Assembly: GCF_000231055.2 (NCBI RefSeq)
Contig: NZ_CM001466.1
Coordinates: 2,750,643-2,814,642, forward strand
DNA: 64,000 nucleotides
DNA from: Saccharomonospora azurea NA-128
GTDB lineage: Bacteria; Actinomycetota; Actinomycetes; Mycobacteriales; Pseudonocardiaceae
Direction of reading: 5' to 3'
Below are positions 51,004 to 60,274 of this stretch, piece after piece; position 1 is the first letter of the stretch, and each line of letters starts with the position of its first letter. Both the position numbers and the translations under genes were made by a program. The notes beneath the pieces were generated by a model, which saw nothing but the letters and a program-made list of their open reading frames with translations, had not been told where the DNA came from and did not search any database.

Positions 51004-52047
51004 GTGACGGTCGAAACCACCTCCGCCCCGCTCCCGCCCCTCGACTTCCGCTCGGACACGCTCACCCGGCCGGACGAGCACATGCGATCGGTCATGGCGC
51101 GGGCCGAGGTCGGCGACAACGTCATCGACACCGACCCCACCATCCGCGAGCTGGAGGAACGGGCGGCCGACGTCCTCGGCATGCCCGCCGCCCTGTGGAC
51201 CCCGAGCGGCACGATGGCCAACCTCGTCGCGCTGTCGACGCACCTGCGCCGGGGCGACCGCTTCCTCGCTCCCCGCGGCGCGCACGTGCTCCTCAATGAG
51301 CTGGGCTCGGCCGCGTGGCTGGCCGGCGGCATGCCCGACCCGCTCGACCACGACGCGGGCCCCGGACGCCCCACACCCGCGACCGTGCGGGCGGCGGCGG
51401 GCGGCGCCGGGCCGTACTACACGCTGCGCACCACGCTGCTGTCGTTGGAGAACACCCACAACGCCGCGGGCGGTGCCGTCACGCCACCCGACGAACACGA
51501 GGCCCTGGTCGCCGCCGCCCACGACGCGGGTCTGCGCGTGCACCTCGACGGTGCCCGCCTCTGGAACGCCTCCGTCGCGCTCGGCGTCGCTCCCGCCACG
51601 TTGACCGCCGGTGTGGACAGCGTCTCGGCATGCTTCAGCAAGGGACTCGGAGCGCCCGTGGGCTCGGTGGTCGCGGGCAGCGTCGAGTTCGTCGAGCAGG
51701 CCCGGCGCATGCGGCAGATGCTCGGCGGCGGCGTCCGCCAGGGAGGCGTGCTCGCCGCGGCGTGCCTCGTCGCGCTCGACCGCGTCGACGAGCTCGCCCT
51801 CGACCACGCGAAGGCGTCCGCACTGGCCACCGGCCTGCGCGAGCGCGGCTGGGACGTCGCCGAACCCCAGACGAACATCGTGCTCGCCGGGGTCGCGGAC
51901 GTGGCCGCCACCCTCGACGCACTCCGCTCGCTCGGCATCCTCGCGCTGCCCATGGCAGGCAAGGTGCGGTTCGTGCTCCACCGCGACGTCAGCGCCGACG
52001 ACGTGACCACCGCCCTCGACCGGATCGACAAGGGGATGAACGCATGA
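51004..52047 (+). CDS. Low-specificity L-threonine aldolase (PLP-dependent)
   Basis: The 347-residue enzyme cleaves L-threonine or related beta-hydroxy amino acids to glycine and an aldehyde. It is a fold-type I PLP protein: LDFRSDTLTRP near 15, VGDNVIDTDPTIRELEERAA, TPSGTMANLVAL, LENTHNAAGG, RVHLDGARLWNA, and the Schiff-base Lys in ACFSKGLGAPVGS near 215. GTG 51004 is the start. The stop overlaps the HAD gene ATG (ATGA), so the two are coupled. It is divergent from the sigma operon. Confidence 0.88.
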   Translation: MTVETTSAPLPPLDFRSDTLTRPDEHMRSVMARAEVGDNVIDTDPTIRELEERAADVLGMPAALWTPSGTMANLVALSTHLRRGDRFLAPRGAHVLLNELGSAAWLAGGMPDPLDHDAGPGRPTPATVRAAAGGAGPYYTLRTTLLSLENTHNAAGGAVTPPDEHEALVAAAHDAGLRVHLDGARLWNASVALGVAPATLTAGVDSVSACFSKGLGAPVGSVVAGSVEFVEQARRMRQMLGGGVRQGGVLAAACLVALDRVDELALDHAKASALATGLRERGWDVAEPQTNIVLAGVADVAATLDALRSLGILALPMAGKVRFVLHRDVSADDVTTALDRIDKGMNA

Positions 52048-52628
52048 CCTGGGTCGTCTTCGACTACGGCGAAGTGCTCTGCACCCGCACCGAGGCACTG
52101 CCCGGCCTCGCCGCCCGTCTCGACTCCTCGCCGGAACGGTTCGAATCCGCCTACTGGGCGCACCGCGACGCCTACGACCGCGGCTGCACCGACGAGGAGT
52201 ACTGGAGTGCGGTCGCGGCCTCGGCGGGCGCGACGCTCGACGCCACCGCCGTCGACGACCTCACGCGAGGCGACGTCGAAGGCTGGTCACACCTCGACCC
52301 GGCCTCGGCCCAGCTGCTCGACGACCTCGCGCGCGACGGCGCCCGCCTCGCCCTGCTGTCCAACGCCCCGATCTCGTTCGCGCGCTTCGCGGAGCGGCAA
52401 CCGTGGGCCCAGCACTTCCGGGTGCGGGTCTTCTCCGCCGACGTGGGCTGCGCGAAGCCGGACCCGAAGATCTTCCGTCTGCTCACCGACCGCCTCGGCG
52501 CCGAACCGGGCGACTGCGTGTTCTTCGACGACCGCGCGGTCAACGTGACCGCCGCACAGGACGCCGGCCTTCACGCGCACCTCTGGCAGGGAGCCGACCA
52601 CGCTCGGCGCGTGCTGTTCGCGAGCTGA
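52044..52628 (+). CDS. HAD-superfamily hydrolase (HAD-IA)
   Basis: The 194-residue protein has motif I VVFDYGEVL (nucleophilic Asp; the usual Asp+2 is Gly as in YihX-like members), motif II LALLSNAP, motif III VGCAKPDPKIF and motif IV CVFFDDRAVNV. It probably dephosphorylates a small metabolite, but the altered motif I leaves activity less certain. Coupling to threonine aldolase suggests a linked metabolite repair or vitamin-related step; not determinable. Confidence 0.82.
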   Translation: MTWVVFDYGEVLCTRTEALPGLAARLDSSPERFESAYWAHRDAYDRGCTDEEYWSAVAASAGATLDATAVDDLTRGDVEGWSHLDPASAQLLDDLARDGARLALLSNAPISFARFAERQPWAQHFRVRVFSADVGCAKPDPKIFRLLTDRLGAEPGDCVFFDDRAVNVTAAQDAGLHAHLWQGADHARRVLFAS

Positions 52629-52634
52629 GCGGCG

Positions 52635-52817
52635 TCAGGGCTTCAGCTGCTTGCGCTTGTCGCTCTTGATCGCCCCGTAGGCGGCCGCACCGAGGAAGAC
52701 CCCGCCACCGATCACGGCGATCCAGAACACCGCCTTGACGAGGAATCCGACGGCAGCGCCGATCACCATGAAGGCCACCCAGGCGAGGAGCAAACCGCCG
52801 ACGATCTTCCAGAACAT
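52635..52817 (-). CDS. Small two-helix membrane protein
   Basis: The 60-residue product has two membrane helices (about 6-24 and 27-47) and a basic C-terminus (KSDKRKQLKP). It resembles small actinobacterial membrane proteins without known function. The start ATG 52817 has GGAGGA just upstream. An 11-bp direct repeat (52900-52916) in front may bind an OmpR-type regulator. Confidence 0.75.
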   Translation of the reverse strand: MFWKIVGGLLLAWVAFMVIGAAVGFLVKAVFWIAVIGGGVFLGAAAYGAIKSDKRKQLKP

Positions 52818-52899
52818 GATTCCTCCGCTGCCCGTGCTGTCGTTGTGCCTACCAGCCTGACACGATCAGGCGGTCCAGCGCCGCAAGCCGAGCCGACAA

Positions 52900-52916
52900 T
52901 CAGGGACATCTCAGGG
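52900..52916 (-). promoter_or_regulatory. 11-bp direct repeat upstream of the small membrane protein
   Basis: TCAGGG at 52900-52905 and again at 52911-52916 are spaced 11 bp start-to-start, the pitch expected for two OmpR-family regulator monomers. The pair is about 85 nt before ATG 52817. Regulator unknown. Confidence 0.4.
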
Positions 52917-52923
52917 ATGTGCC

Positions 52924-54093
52924 CTACCGCGCCAACCACGCGCCGAGGCGCCGCACCGCCTCGGTCACCTCCGACTCCGCGCTCGCGAACGACAACCGGA
53001 CGAACCGCCCACCGTTCACCGGGTCGAAGTCCACACCCGGTGTGATCGCCACACCCGTCTCGTCCAACAGCCGCCTGCACCAGGCCAGACTGTCGTCGGT
53101 GTGCTCCGAGACGTCGACGTAGGCGTAGAACGCCCCGTCCACGGGAGCGACCTTGCCGAACCCGATCTCGGCGAGACCCTCCAGCAGCAGGTCGCGGTTG
53201 GTCCGGTACTGCTTGACGCCCGCGTCGAGTTCCGCGTACGACTCCTCGGTGAACGCGGACACCGCCGCATGCTGCGCCAGCGCGGGAGCGCAGATGTTGT
53301 AGTTGCCCATCAGCACGTCCACCGCGCGGTGCAGCCGCTGCGGCACGAGCGCCCAGCCCAGCCGCCAGCCCGTCATCCCGAAGTACTTCGAGAACGACCC
53401 CAGCACCACCGACTCGCGCGACGTCTGCCAGGCACAACCGACCTCGGCCTCGTAGCTGATGCCGTGGTAGATCTCGTCGCTGATCAGCTGCACACCCCGC
53501 TCGTCGCACCAGCGCGCGATCGCCGCCAGCTCATCGGCGGGCAAGACCGTGCCCGTCGGGTTGCTGGGACTCGCCACGATCACGCCCTGCAGATCGCCCA
53601 GCCCGTCGAGCAACTCGGTGCTCGGCTGGAAGCGGGTGCTCTCGTCGGTGTCGAACTCGACGACCTCGCACCCCAGCGACGACAGCAGGTTGCGGTAGGC
53701 GGGATAGCCGGGCCGGGCCATCGCGACCCGGGCGCCCGCGTCGAACGCCGCGAGGAACGACAGCAAAAAACCCCCGGACGACCCCGTCGTGACGATGACG
53801 TCGTCCGGCGACACCCCCAGGTCGTACCAGCGCTCGTAGTGCCCGGCGATCGCTTCGCGCAGCTCCGGGATCCCGAGCTGACCCGTGTACCCGAGGTCGC
53901 CCTCCCACAGCGCCCGCTGCGCCGCCTCCAACACCGGGCGAGGCGCCCCGGACGTCGGCTGTCCCGCGCACAGGGCGATCACGTCGCCGTGCGTGCGCTG
54001 CCGCTCCTTCGCGGCCGACAACACCTCCATGACGTGGAACGGCGCCACGTCACTCCGACGGGACGGCCCGGGCGTGAGTGCGGATTCGACCAT
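52924..54093 (-). CDS. PLP-dependent aminotransferase, class I/II
   Basis: The 389-residue enzyme is a fold-type I aminotransferase: IALCAGQPTSGAPRPVLEAA, LGYTGQLGIPELREAIAGHY, TTGSSGGFLLSFLAAFDAGA, SPSNPTGTVLP, LISDEIYHGISYE, and the Schiff-base Lys in VVLGSFSKYFGMTGWRLGWA near 235. It is closest in style to aspartate/alanine-type enzymes, but the substrate cannot be fixed. TAAGGT (54100-54105) lies 6 nt before the ATG, and GGTGG could also serve as a ribosome site. Confidence 0.88.
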   Translation of the reverse strand: MVESALTPGPSRRSDVAPFHVMEVLSAAKERQRTHGDVIALCAGQPTSGAPRPVLEAAQRALWEGDLGYTGQLGIPELREAIAGHYERWYDLGVSPDDVIVTTGSSGGFLLSFLAAFDAGARVAMARPGYPAYRNLLSSLGCEVVEFDTDESTRFQPSTELLDGLGDLQGVIVASPSNPTGTVLPADELAAIARWCDERGVQLISDEIYHGISYEAEVGCAWQTSRESVVLGSFSKYFGMTGWRLGWALVPQRLHRAVDVLMGNYNICAPALAQHAAVSAFTEESYAELDAGVKQYRTNRDLLLEGLAEIGFGKVAPVDGAFYAYVDVSEHTDDSLAWCRRLLDETGVAITPGVDFDPVNGGRFVRLSFASAESEVTEAVRRLGAWLAR

Positions 54094-54137
54094 GCCGCCA
54101 CCTTAAGCCGCAGCCGATCGCACCGGCCGCCGCCCGC

Positions 54138-54193
54138 TGTGCTCCCGTGTGCTCCCTTGTGCTCACTGTGATCACTGTGCTCACTGTGCTCGG
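54138..54193. repeat. Short tandem repeat of TGTGCTCxx units
   Basis: Six consecutive 9-10 bp units begin TGTGCTC (one has TGTGATC). They fill most of the gap between the aminotransferase start and the stop of the secreted transglycosylase gene. Possibly a slippage-made minisatellite; no clear function. Confidence 0.65.
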
Positions 54194-54200
54194 GTCGCGG

Positions 54201-55343
54201 TCAGTACCCCTGGTATCCGCCGCCCTGGGCCATCGACTTCAACCCGGGATGCCCCTCGAAACCGCCGTAGCGGTCGAACGTGTAGCGCACGCCCGCGATG
54301 ATGTTGTCGACCGGGTTCCAGATGTCGTCGTGACCGGGCAGCTTGTGCGCGTTGAAGGTCGGGTCGATGCACTGCATGAGCCCCTTCGACGGGGTGCCCT
54401 TCGCCGCGTTGGAGTCCCAGTCGTTCAGAGCGTGCGGGTTGCCGCCCGACTCCTTCTCGATGATCGTCCAGATTTCGTCGATGTTGTCCTCGGTGACCGG
54501 GATGCCGTTGGCCTGCAGGATCTTGATCGCCTCACGGATCCACTGCTCGACGTTGCCCGGCGGCGGACCACTGGAGGGCGGTGGCCCGCTCGGGCCGTAC
54601 CCGGCGAGCCCACCGCCGCCGGCTCCGCCGCCACCGGAACCACCGGTACCCGAGCCTCCGCCCGAACCGCCCCCTCCGGTGATGCCCCCCGTCGCGTTCT
54701 GCTGCGACTGCGCGGAACCCGGTTCGGGAACGCTCGAAAATCCGTCGCCGACCTCTGTCTTCATGAGCTCCTGTGCCCGCTTGATGGCCTCGTTCGACTG
54801 CCGCAGCAGATCGTCGATCTGCTTGGCCGCGTCCCGCGCCGTCCGACTGTTCTCCTCGCCCGCCTTGGCGATGATCTCCTCGGCCGTCGGCGACGGCGGC
54901 GCCTCGCGGTCGCCGTTCTCGTACTCGCGCATCGCGGCGAGTGCCGCGTCGGCCTGGCGTTGGGCCTGCTCGTTGCGGTCGGTGATCACCTGCGCGGCGT
55001 CGTCCTTGACCGTCTCGATCCGGCGCTTGACGGCCGCCAACGTCTCCTGCAGCGCCGTGAGCTCCGCGGCGACCTCGTCGAGCTTGTCGCGGACCCGGTT
55101 GCCCGCCTCGGCGATGGTGTTCACGTAGTCGAAGAAGGCGTCGGCCGCCGGGCCCGACCACACCCCGCCGTCGCGCAGCGGTTCCGCCGCGTTGGTGAGG
55201 TCGGTGGTGTGGTCGCCGGCGTTGCGCGACGCCTCGTCGAACTGCCGGGCCACCTCGTCGATCGCGGCCGGATCGACCTTGTCGACCCGCGCCGCCTTCT
55301 TCTCGACCTCGGCCCACTCCGCCGGAATGCCCGCGCCGGTCAT
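54201..55343 (-). CDS. WXG-type protein with C-terminal lytic transglycosylase (SLT) domain, probable ESX substrate
   Basis: The 380-residue protein begins with a helical hairpin/coiled-coil (about 1-190: WSGPAADAFFDYVNTIAEAG has the W-x-G turn) of the ESX-substrate kind. A Gly/Ser/Pro linker (about 205-265) follows, then a C-terminal lysozyme-like transglycosylase domain: WTIIEKESGGNPHALNDWDS, with the catalytic Glu in KESGG, then GLMQCIDPTFNAHKLPGHDD and RYGGFEGHPGLK. No signal peptide is present, which supports export by a type VII system. ATG 55343 overlaps the upstream stop and has GAGGG upstream. Cell-wall cleavage is expected. Confidence 0.82.
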   Translation of the reverse strand: MTGAGIPAEWAEVEKKAARVDKVDPAAIDEVARQFDEASRNAGDHTTDLTNAAEPLRDGGVWSGPAADAFFDYVNTIAEAGNRVRDKLDEVAAELTALQETLAAVKRRIETVKDDAAQVITDRNEQAQRQADAALAAMREYENGDREAPPSPTAEEIIAKAGEENSRTARDAAKQIDDLLRQSNEAIKRAQELMKTEVGDGFSSVPEPGSAQSQQNATGGITGGGGSGGGSGTGGSGGGGAGGGGLAGYGPSGPPPSSGPPPGNVEQWIREAIKILQANGIPVTEDNIDEIWTIIEKESGGNPHALNDWDSNAAKGTPSKGLMQCIDPTFNAHKLPGHDDIWNPVDNIIAGVRYTFDRYGGFEGHPGLKSMAQGGGYQGY

Positions 55344-55654
55344 CAGAGATCCCTCGCCGTCAGGTTGTCGGCGGCGACGGCATCGGCTTCCGTCATGGCG
55401 CCGAGCGCGTTCCGCAGAGCCATGCCCGCGGCGTTCACGCGGCTGGCGGCCGCGGAGAACTCCGACCGCATGCCGTCGGTGAACGCACCGACGGTGCCCG
55501 CGACCCTGTCGGGGTCGTCCGGGTCCTCCACGTCGCCGAACGGGCTGTCGCCCTGGATGCCCTTGAGCTTGTCCATCGAGGAGCGGAAGTCCTCCGCGAT
55601 CTGCTCGACCCGCTGTGCCGTGATGGTCATCGATTCGGCGTCGTACACCGGCAC
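55343..55654 (-). CDS. Small WXG100-like helical protein, partner of the SLT effector
   Basis: The 103-residue product (GTG 55654, GGGAGGA 8 nt upstream) is all helical (TITAQRVEQIAEDFRSSMDK, then a Gly/Asp-rich turn and a second helix GMRSEFSAAASRVNAAGMAL). Size and shape match ESX-type WXG100/LXG-accessory proteins, although no clear W-x-G is present; DGMRSEF may mark the turn. It is translationally coupled to the SLT gene (TGATG), so it probably acts as chaperone or co-secreted partner. Confidence 0.65.
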   Translation of the reverse strand: MPVYDAESMTITAQRVEQIAEDFRSSMDKLKGIQGDSPFGDVEDPDDPDRVAGTVGAFTDGMRSEFSAAASRVNAAGMALRNALGAMTEADAVAADNLTARDL

Positions 55655-55772
55655 GTCTCTGTCCTCCCGTGACACACCTGACCCGCCCGATGCAGCGGTC
55701 AGCCACGCGCTTCTACGACGTGGCGACGGCGGCGGCGGTTCCCACTCCGCAGCGGCCCGCCACCGACGGTGC

Positions 55773-56549
55773 TCAGACCTCGTCGAGCAGCTCCCACACT
55801 CGTTCCGCGAGCAGCGCGTTGTCCGCCGGCGTCACGGTCGCCCAATCCCGGCGGTCGCCGCCAGGGGCCACCTGGAACAGGTACCGGCCCGCGTCGGTGT
55901 CGTGAAAAGCGACGACCCGTCCGGCGCGTCGCATGCGGCCGTCGCGGTCGAGTCGCTGCGCACCGAACTGACCGCGCGTCACCATGCCGAGCAACATTCC
56001 CGCGAGCTCCTGCGCCTGCCACAGCTCGACACCGCGGTCCTCCAGCGCCGGCACCAGTGCCTTCGCGTCGCCCCGGGCCTCGGCGTCGGCCTCGACGAGC
56101 ACCTCGTGCGGCACGCTGATCGAACGCCCGACACCGGGAGGCAGCTCGCCCGCCACCGACACCGCCGCCGCTGCCAGCGCCGCGTCACGCGACGGGATGA
56201 GCCACACCTCGCCCGCGTCGACGACCCCGAGCACGGCGTCCCTGCCCGAGCTCGCCGCGAGCCCCGTGATCCGCCGGTCGGTCCACACCCACAGGTCGAC
56301 ACTCGTGCGCGGCCTCGCCAGCAGGTACAGCAGGTCGCCCACCTCGGGGATCACCGTGCGCCCCCGCGCGAGTCCGCGGTCGGCCAACGTCTCCCACGCC
56401 TCGTCGACATACCGCGCGCGCTCGCTCCAGGTGGTGCCCGGGCTCGGCACCTCCAACGCGACGTGCCGACGGGGCAGGTCGAGCTCTTCCCACAGCACGT
56501 CGAACTCCAGCGTCGAGAGAACCACGCTGTTGCCCGCCACGGTGGTCAC
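55773..56549 (-). CDS. espG: ESX secretion-associated protein EspG
   Basis: EspG proteins are cytosolic chaperones that bind PE-PPE pairs and keep them soluble before export by type VII secretion. The 258-residue product starts at GTG 56549 (overlapping the PPE-like stop, GTGA) with VVLSTLEFDVLWEELDLP and HVALEVPSPGTTWSER, the usual EspG opening, and continues with the alpha/beta fold to GRYLFQVAPGGDRRDWATVT near the end. It sits directly behind the PPE-like gene, the classical PE-PPE-EspG order. Confidence 0.85.
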   Translation of the reverse strand: MTTVAGNSVVLSTLEFDVLWEELDLPRRHVALEVPSPGTTWSERARYVDEAWETLADRGLARGRTVIPEVGDLLYLLARPRTSVDLWVWTDRRITGLAASSGRDAVLGVVDAGEVWLIPSRDAALAAAAVSVAGELPPGVGRSISVPHEVLVEADAEARGDAKALVPALEDRGVELWQAQELAGMLLGMVTRGQFGAQRLDRDGRMRRAGRVVAFHDTDAGRYLFQVAPGGDRRDWATVTPADNALLAERVWELLDEV

Positions 56550-58193
56550 AAGCGGCCGTCCGAGCCGTCGTCGCCGATCACGTCGGGCGCGACCATGCGC
56601 TGGTCGGTGAAGAGGTCCTCGTCCTCCACGGCGAACCGGCGGACCTGCTCACCGTCCTCCTCCTCGCCGGGCACGGCCTTCTCCAGGAAGGCCTCCTTGC
56701 GCGGCGTGGCGCCGGGGTTGAGGCGCTCCGAGCTGCGCTGGACCTTCGCCTCCTCCTCGGGCAGATCGCCCACCGCCAGCGGACGCGGCGAGATCTGGGC
56801 GCCGGGCGCGCTGCGGCCCACTCCCCGGCCCGACCGCTCCTGCCCCGCGCAGCGCCCCGGCCACGCCTCCGGCGCCTAGGGCGCGCGATGCCGCTCCCCG
56901 ACGGCGTTCAGAGACCAGGAGTTCCCCTCGGGTGCCGGGGCAGCCCCGGTGCCGAGGTCCGGCACCGAATCCGGGTCGGGGGCGACGGCGCCACTGGCAA
57001 GACCGGGCGCGAGCTGCTGCTCGGATGCGGGGGACATCGACTTGGTGGTGCTTCCGGCGCCGGAGAGCGGCGCACCACCCGAACCCGGCGTTCCGCCGCC
57101 CGCCCGGGTCGCTCTGCTCGACTCGGCGTCCGTCGACGTGGTCGGCACACCCGCCGCGCCGGCGCCCTTCTGAGCCCCGCGCGAGGTCCTCTCCACGGTC
57201 CACGCCTGCGGCCCCCGCCACTCCCGCCACCGCGACCGGAGGCACGCCCGCCCCGGGCTGGGGCGGAGTCGTGCCCGGCAAGGTCGGCCCCGGCGGCGCG
57301 GCGCCGGTCGGACCCGACGGCACCGGGCCCGCCTTCGCGCCGACGAGAGCGCCGCTGCCCGACGCCGGGCGAGCCGACGCGTCGGAGGTCGGTGTGGCGA
57401 CCGACGACGGCATGACCACACCCGCCGACGACGGTGCCGACGACCCCGGTGCCGACGGTGCCGACGGTGCCGACGGTGCCGACGTCGGCGACGGCGCTGG
57501 AGGAGCGGACGTCCCCGGAGCCGAGGCCGGTGCGGCGGGAACACTCGCCGCCGACGTGGTGTCGCCCGGACCACCACCGGCGTCGATCGACGTCGGAACC
57601 CGTTCGGGCACCTTCGCGACCAGCCGCTCGGGCTCCCCCAGCTCCGGCACGCCGACCAGGTTCTCCCCGCTCTGCTTCGCGTAGGTGTCGAGGGCCTGGA
57701 CGGCCTGCTCCCTCGCTTCGAGCGACCGTTCGAGCTGCCGCACGTGGTCGCTCTCGAAACCGAGCAGGCTGAAGGCGAAGTCCGTGAACCCGGGCTCCGG
57801 CCGCGGAGCGCGCAGGATCGCCGGATCGGGCAGCGAGTGCACCGCGCGGTTGTAGGCCTCGCCCTGCGCGAAGACCCGCTCGGCCGAGTCGCTCACCTTC
57901 TCGCCCGCTTCACGGGAGAAGTCCGCGCCGCTGTGCACGACCGACGCCGCCTCGCGGCCGGCGTCGCTGTCCCACTCGACCCCGAGCTCGGTCAGCTGAC
58001 GTCGCAGGGTGTCGTCGGTCTCCTCGAGCGCGCGGGCGACGGCCTTGAGCGCGGCCACCGCGTCGGAGATCCCCGCGACACCCTGGCCCGAGCGCATCAG
58101 GTCGATCTCGTCGGCGAGCATCGCGTTGGTGTAACCGGTGAACCGGTGGTCGCGAATCCGTGCGGCGTGAGCCGTGATGTCGACGTCGTTCAT
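56546..58193 (-). pseudogene. PPE-like ESX protein gene with at least three frame breaks
   Basis: ATG 58193 opens a clear PPE-like N-terminus (MNDVDITAHAARIRDHRFTG, then helical region with WDSDAGREAA) and a Pro/Ala/Ser-rich middle to about residue 330. Between about 57210 and 57160 coding sense moves to another frame (RGAQKGAGAAGVPTTSTDAE, to SWSLNAVGERHR). Near 56885 it returns to the first frame (ALGAGGVAGALRGAGAVGPG), and near 56825 it moves again (VGRSAPGAQISPRPLAVGDL) to the end at 56546. Each segment has the composition of this family's tail. The gene is therefore either a decayed PPE or carries several base-count errors in GC-rich repeats. PE-like lies upstream and EspG downstream. 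Confidence 0.75.
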
Positions 58194-58283
58194 GTCGCGT
58201 CCTTGTCTGGCAACGTCTGGCGACTCTTCGGAAGGGTCGGTGAAGGGCGATTCCGTTCTCGTGGCCCGGGGTGACGGCTGAGG

Positions 58284-58315
58284 TGGCTGTGACGGCTGTG
58301 ACGGCTGTGGCGGGA
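58284..58315. repeat. Short 9-bp tandem repeat (GTGACGGCT units)
   Basis: GGTGGCTGT is followed by two exact GTGACGGCT units (58289-58297, 58298-58306) and a decayed one, in the gap between the PE-like and PPE-like genes. The rest of the 58194-58440 gap shows no gene. Confidence 0.55.
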
Positions 58316-58440
58316 GTGCGGCCTGTCACGACTGACGTCCCGGGAGTCCCGTGGGTTCCGTGAATCCCGTGCCGGTACCGCGACGAGCTCGCGGAACAGC
58401 ACCGGGCGCCGACCGCAGCGGGCCGTGCGGACCACCGGAG

Positions 58441-58863
58441 CTACCTGCCCCCGGCGTCGCGGATCGCGGCCGCGTTGTCCTCGTCGTCGGAGGCGTACCG
58501 GCGCCCCGCGGCACGCAGTTGGTCGGCGAGGTTCTGGAGGCCTCGCACGTAGGCCAGCACGCGGTTGCGGTACGAGTCCTCGCCGCCGCTGATGACCGTG
58601 TTCCACACGTCGGCCGACTCCTGCGACACGATGTCGTCCGCGGGCGGGGGCACGCTCAGCGCGCCGATGTGTTCGGTGATCTTGCGTTCGAGGGCTCTGG
58701 CCTGCTCCTCGATCACGTCGGCCACCGCCACGATCTTGTCCGGAGACACCGTGATGTCCTTGATCACGGGTAGAGCCGGCACCTCGGGACCCGGCGGTGC
58801 CGCGCCCCCGTCGTTGTTCGGCCCCAGGAACGACCACGGCGCCTGCGCGGATTGTCCTGACAC
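58441..58863 (-). CDS. PE-like ESX protein
   Basis: The 140-residue product starts at GTG 58863 (VSGQSAQAPWSFLGPNNDGG) with GGGGGTG upstream. After a Pro/Gly start it is helical: ITVSPDKIVAVADVIEEQAR then ALERKITEHIGALSVPP, followed by DIVSQESADVWNTVISGGED and RGLQNLADQLRAAGRRYASD. This two-helix hairpin, of PE/WXG type, directly before a PPE-like and an EspG gene is the standard ESX substrate module of actinomycetes. The partner PPE is broken, so it may have lost its mate. Confidence 0.68.
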   Translation of the reverse strand: MSGQSAQAPWSFLGPNNDGGAAPPGPEVPALPVIKDITVSPDKIVAVADVIEEQARALERKITEHIGALSVPPPADDIVSQESADVWNTVISGGEDSYRNRVLAYVRGLQNLADQLRAAGRRYASDDEDNAAAIRDAGGR

Positions 58864-59011
58864 TGTCGCACCCCCTGCTACGGCCTGTAGCCAGCCAACT
58901 CTCCGGTGCAGGCTACCAACCGGAACACCACCGTGGCCGCCGAATCGGTGAGCGAAAGGTACCGTCGCCACGCCTATTCGCGAAGGGGAAGATCTCGCCG
59001 AGCCAGTCGCG

Positions 59012-60274
59012 TCACGAGTTCGGGACCGACAGCTCACCCCGAGCGGCCCGCGCCGCGATGTCGGAACGGTGGTGCGCCCCGGGCAGATTGATCCGGCTCA
59101 CCCGCTCGTACGCCTGCTCCCGGGCGGCGGCGAGATCCGGTCCCGTGCCGACGACCGAGAGCACCCTGCCGCCGTAGGACACCACGGCGCCGTCGTCCCT
59201 CCGACGCGTTCCCGCATGGAGCACGCCCTCGGCCTCACTGCCCGTGATGAGGTCGCCCACGCGCGGCTTGCCCGGGTACCCGTCCGCGGCCACGACCACC
59301 GTCACGGCGGCGCCGTCGGCCCACTCCAGCGGTGGCTGCTCGGCCAGGGTGCCCGTGGCGGTCGCGTGCAGCAGCCGCGCCAGCGGTGACCGCAGCAGAG
59401 CCAGCACCACCTGCGTCTCGGGGTCGCCGAAACGACAGTTGAACTCGATCACCTGCGGGCCCGACGACGTCAGCGCCAACCCCGCGTAGAGCAGGCCGGT
59501 GAACGGCGTGCCACGCCGGGCGAGTTCGTCCACCACCGGCCGCACGATCGTCGAGACCACCTCGTCGACCAGCTTCTCGGGCGCCCACGGCAACGGCGCG
59601 TACGCGCCCATGCCACCCGTGTTCGGGCCCATGTCGTCGTCGCCGACCCGCTTGAAGTCCTGCGCCGGCAGCAGCGGCACCACCGTGCGCCCGTCGACGA
59701 GGCAGAACAACGACGCCTCGGGACCGTCGAGGAACGACTCCAGCACCACCGGGTGCCCGCCGTCGAGCAGCATCAGCGCGTGCGTGCGGGCGCGATCGAG
59801 GTCGTCGGTGACGACCACGCCCTTGCCCGCGGCCAAGCCGTCGTCCTTCACGACCCACGTCGGACCGAACCGGGCCAGGGCCGCGTCGAGGTGCGCCGGG
59901 TTGTCCACCACCTCGCTGCGCGCCGTCGGCACTCCCGCCGCCGCCATGACCTCCTTGGCGAACGACTTCGACCCCTCGATCCGGGCAGCCTCCGCGCTCG
60001 GCCCGAAACAGGGCACCCCGGCAGCCCGCACGGCGTCGGCCGCACCGGCGACCAACGGCACCTCGGGGCCGATGACCACGAGGTCGGCCTTCCACGACAC
60101 CGCCAACCGGGCGACCGCCGCGGGGTCGGTCAGGTCGACACCGAGTGTTTCCGACACCGACGCCGTCCCGGCGTTGCCTGGCGCACAGGCGAGCGCCGTC
60201 ACCGCCGGATCGTGGGATGCAGCGAGTACCAGAGCGTGCTCACGGGCTCCGGAGCCGATAACGAGGACGCGCAC
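59012..60274 (-). CDS. purD: Phosphoribosylamine-glycine ligase PurD
   Basis: PurD joins glycine to phosphoribosylamine (step 2 of purine synthesis). The 420-residue ATP-grasp enzyme starts at GTG 60274 ([20 protein letters not shown]), with TACGCT (60281-60286) exactly 6 nt before it. Motifs are [81 protein letters not shown] and [15 protein letters not shown]. Length is standard. It is divergent from glpQ. Confidence 0.95.
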   Translation of the reverse strand: MRVLVIGSGAREHALVLAASHDPAVTALACAPGNAGTASVSETLGVDLTDPAAVARLAVSWKADLVVIGPEVPLVAGAADAVRAAGVPCFGPSAEAARIEGSKSFAKEVMAAAGVPTARSEVVDNPAHLDAALARFGPTWVVKDDGLAAGKGVVVTDDLDRARTHALMLLDGGHPVVLESFLDGPEASLFCLVDGRTVVPLLPAQDFKRVGDDDMGPNTGGMGAYAPLPWAPEKLVDEVVSTIVRPVVDELARRGTPFTGLLYAGLALTSSGPQVIEFNCRFGDPETQVVLALLRSPLARLLHATATGTLAEQPPLEWADGAAVTVVVAADGYPGKPRVGDLITGSEAEGVLHAGTRRRDDGAVVSYGGRVLSVVGTGPDLAAAREQAYERVSRINLPGAHHRSDIAARAARGELSVPNS

